Shown here in pieces: positions 63,620 through 64,000 of a stretch of 64,000 nucleotides of DNA. A program made the translations under genes and the position numbers. Every line of letters starts with the position of its first letter. Positions within the stretch are counted from its first letter, which is position 1. Origin of the DNA: Syntrophobacter fumaroxidans MPOB (GTDB taxonomy: Bacteria > Desulfobacterota > Syntrophobacteria > Syntrophobacterales > Syntrophobacteraceae); contig NC_008554.1 of the NCBI RefSeq assembly GCF_000014965.1, positions 2,778,001 to 2,842,000 on the forward strand, given 5' to 3'. Below the pieces are notes generated by a model. The model did not search any database. It was not told the DNA's origin and saw nothing but the letters and a program-made list of their open reading frames with translations.

Positions 63620-64000
63620 TTACTGGTCCTTGGCCTTGGCTTCCCGGGCGGCGACAAAGGGCTCCCCGGATTGATCGCCGCATGACACCACGGGCGGGGT
63701 CGCAGTTTCATTTACATAGAGCTTGAAGACTTCAGGGCGCGCATAGTGCCCGACAACATCAAAGTCGAACTTGGCCCTTGCAATATCGTTGAGATCGATG
63801 TCGGCGGTGAGAATGCACTCACCCTCGTAATCCGGTCCCGCCAGAACCCTGCCGAGGGGGTCCACGATACAGCTGCCGCCTCTCATCATGACAGTCTCGG
63901 GGTCATCTCCCTGAATGGCGGCATAGTCCGGCGGGAAGCTTCCCCGCTTGATATACTGGCAGCTTGTGAGCACGAAACAACGGCCTTCCAGGGCGATGTG
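63620..64000 (-). CDS. Nitrilase, C-terminal part (runs off the window)
   Basis: The last 126 codons of a carbon-nitrogen hydrolase of the aliphatic/plant nitrilase type. [17 protein letters not shown] at the window edge and [16 protein letters not shown] correspond to the segments after the catalytic Cys; [18 protein letters not shown] is the typical C-terminus. The Glu-Lys-Cys catalytic residues lie beyond 64000, so activity cannot be judged. The whole enzyme would convert a nitrile to an acid and ammonia. Confidence 0.88.
   Translation of the reverse strand, partial: HIALEGRCFVLTSCQYIKRGSFPPDYAAIQGDDPETVMMRGGSCIVDPLGRVLAGPDYEGECILTADIDLNDIARAKFDFDVVGHYARPEVFKLYVNETATPPVVSCGDQSGEPFVAAREAKAKDQ

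Noticed and set aside
1-64000. tRNA, rRNA, tmRNA and CRISPR arrays
   Set aside because: No T-loop-like GGTTCGAATCC arrangement with a cloverleaf, no ribosomal RNA sequence and no regularly spaced short repeats were found by eye; small divergent RNAs could be missed.

Overview
The window is GC-rich, densely coded chromosomal DNA. It looks like a strictly anaerobic, Syntrophobacter-like deltaproteobacterium. The evidence is a tungsten-type aldehyde:ferredoxin oxidoreductase, a Liv amino-acid importer beside a thiolase and a CoA-transferase, many two-component and sigma-54 regulators, and SBBP-repeat and subtilase secreted proteins. Genus placement is inference from gene content. No rRNA, tRNA, CRISPR array or complete insertion sequence was seen.

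Layout. 1-3.7 kb: an AT-richer cassette with a lone AAA+ ATPase, bounded by a perfect 200-bp direct repeat (91-290 and 3261-3460). The repeat carries the 3' end of a small secreted-protein gene. 4.1-10.9 kb (minus): a polysaccharide operon with the four dTDP-L-rhamnose genes (rfbC, rfbB, rfbA, rfbD), a glycosyltransferase and a flippase. 11.6-20.9 kb: a coiled-coil membrane protein, a TVP38/DedA-type protein that may start at ATC, a tandem universal stress protein, a CPA2 antiporter with TrkA-N domain, a PhoU-like/PiT phosphate pair and small secreted proteins. 21-22.8 kb: a secreted subtilase.

23.4-37.9 kb is the metabolic heart: livKHMGF plus thiolase, then a class III aminotransferase, a tungsten aldehyde oxidoreductase and a MoaD-like protein, then a sigma-54 activator, then both CoA-transferase subunits. 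Two sequences that fit the -24/-12 (GG-N10-GC) sigma-54 consensus lie before the aminotransferase operon and before the CoA-transferase operon, on either side of the activator gene. Together the genes suggest import of an amino compound, transamination to an aldehyde, ferredoxin-linked oxidation to an acid, CoA activation and thiolytic cleavage.

38.8-42.4 kb (minus): a histidine kinase, lipoprotein and sigma-54 response regulator in the order of the enterobacterial GlrK-QseG-GlrR system. 42.6-45.3 kb: a membrane TPR protein with a GT2 glycosyltransferase whose GtrA module is frameshifted. 45.6-51 kb: an SBBP propeller protein, a zinc-ribbon membrane protein, a tautomerase and a NERD-UvrD helicase. 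51.1-56.9 kb (minus): a sensory operon of two amino-acid-type binding proteins, a hybrid kinase and a response regulator, without permeases. 57.5-62.1 kb: a PAS kinase with a degenerate ATPase domain, a DMT-type exporter, and an NfeD-stomatin pair. 63-64 kb: ArfB and the C-terminal end of a nitrilase.

A mosaic intergenic repeat family occurs in at least seven places, in both orientations.
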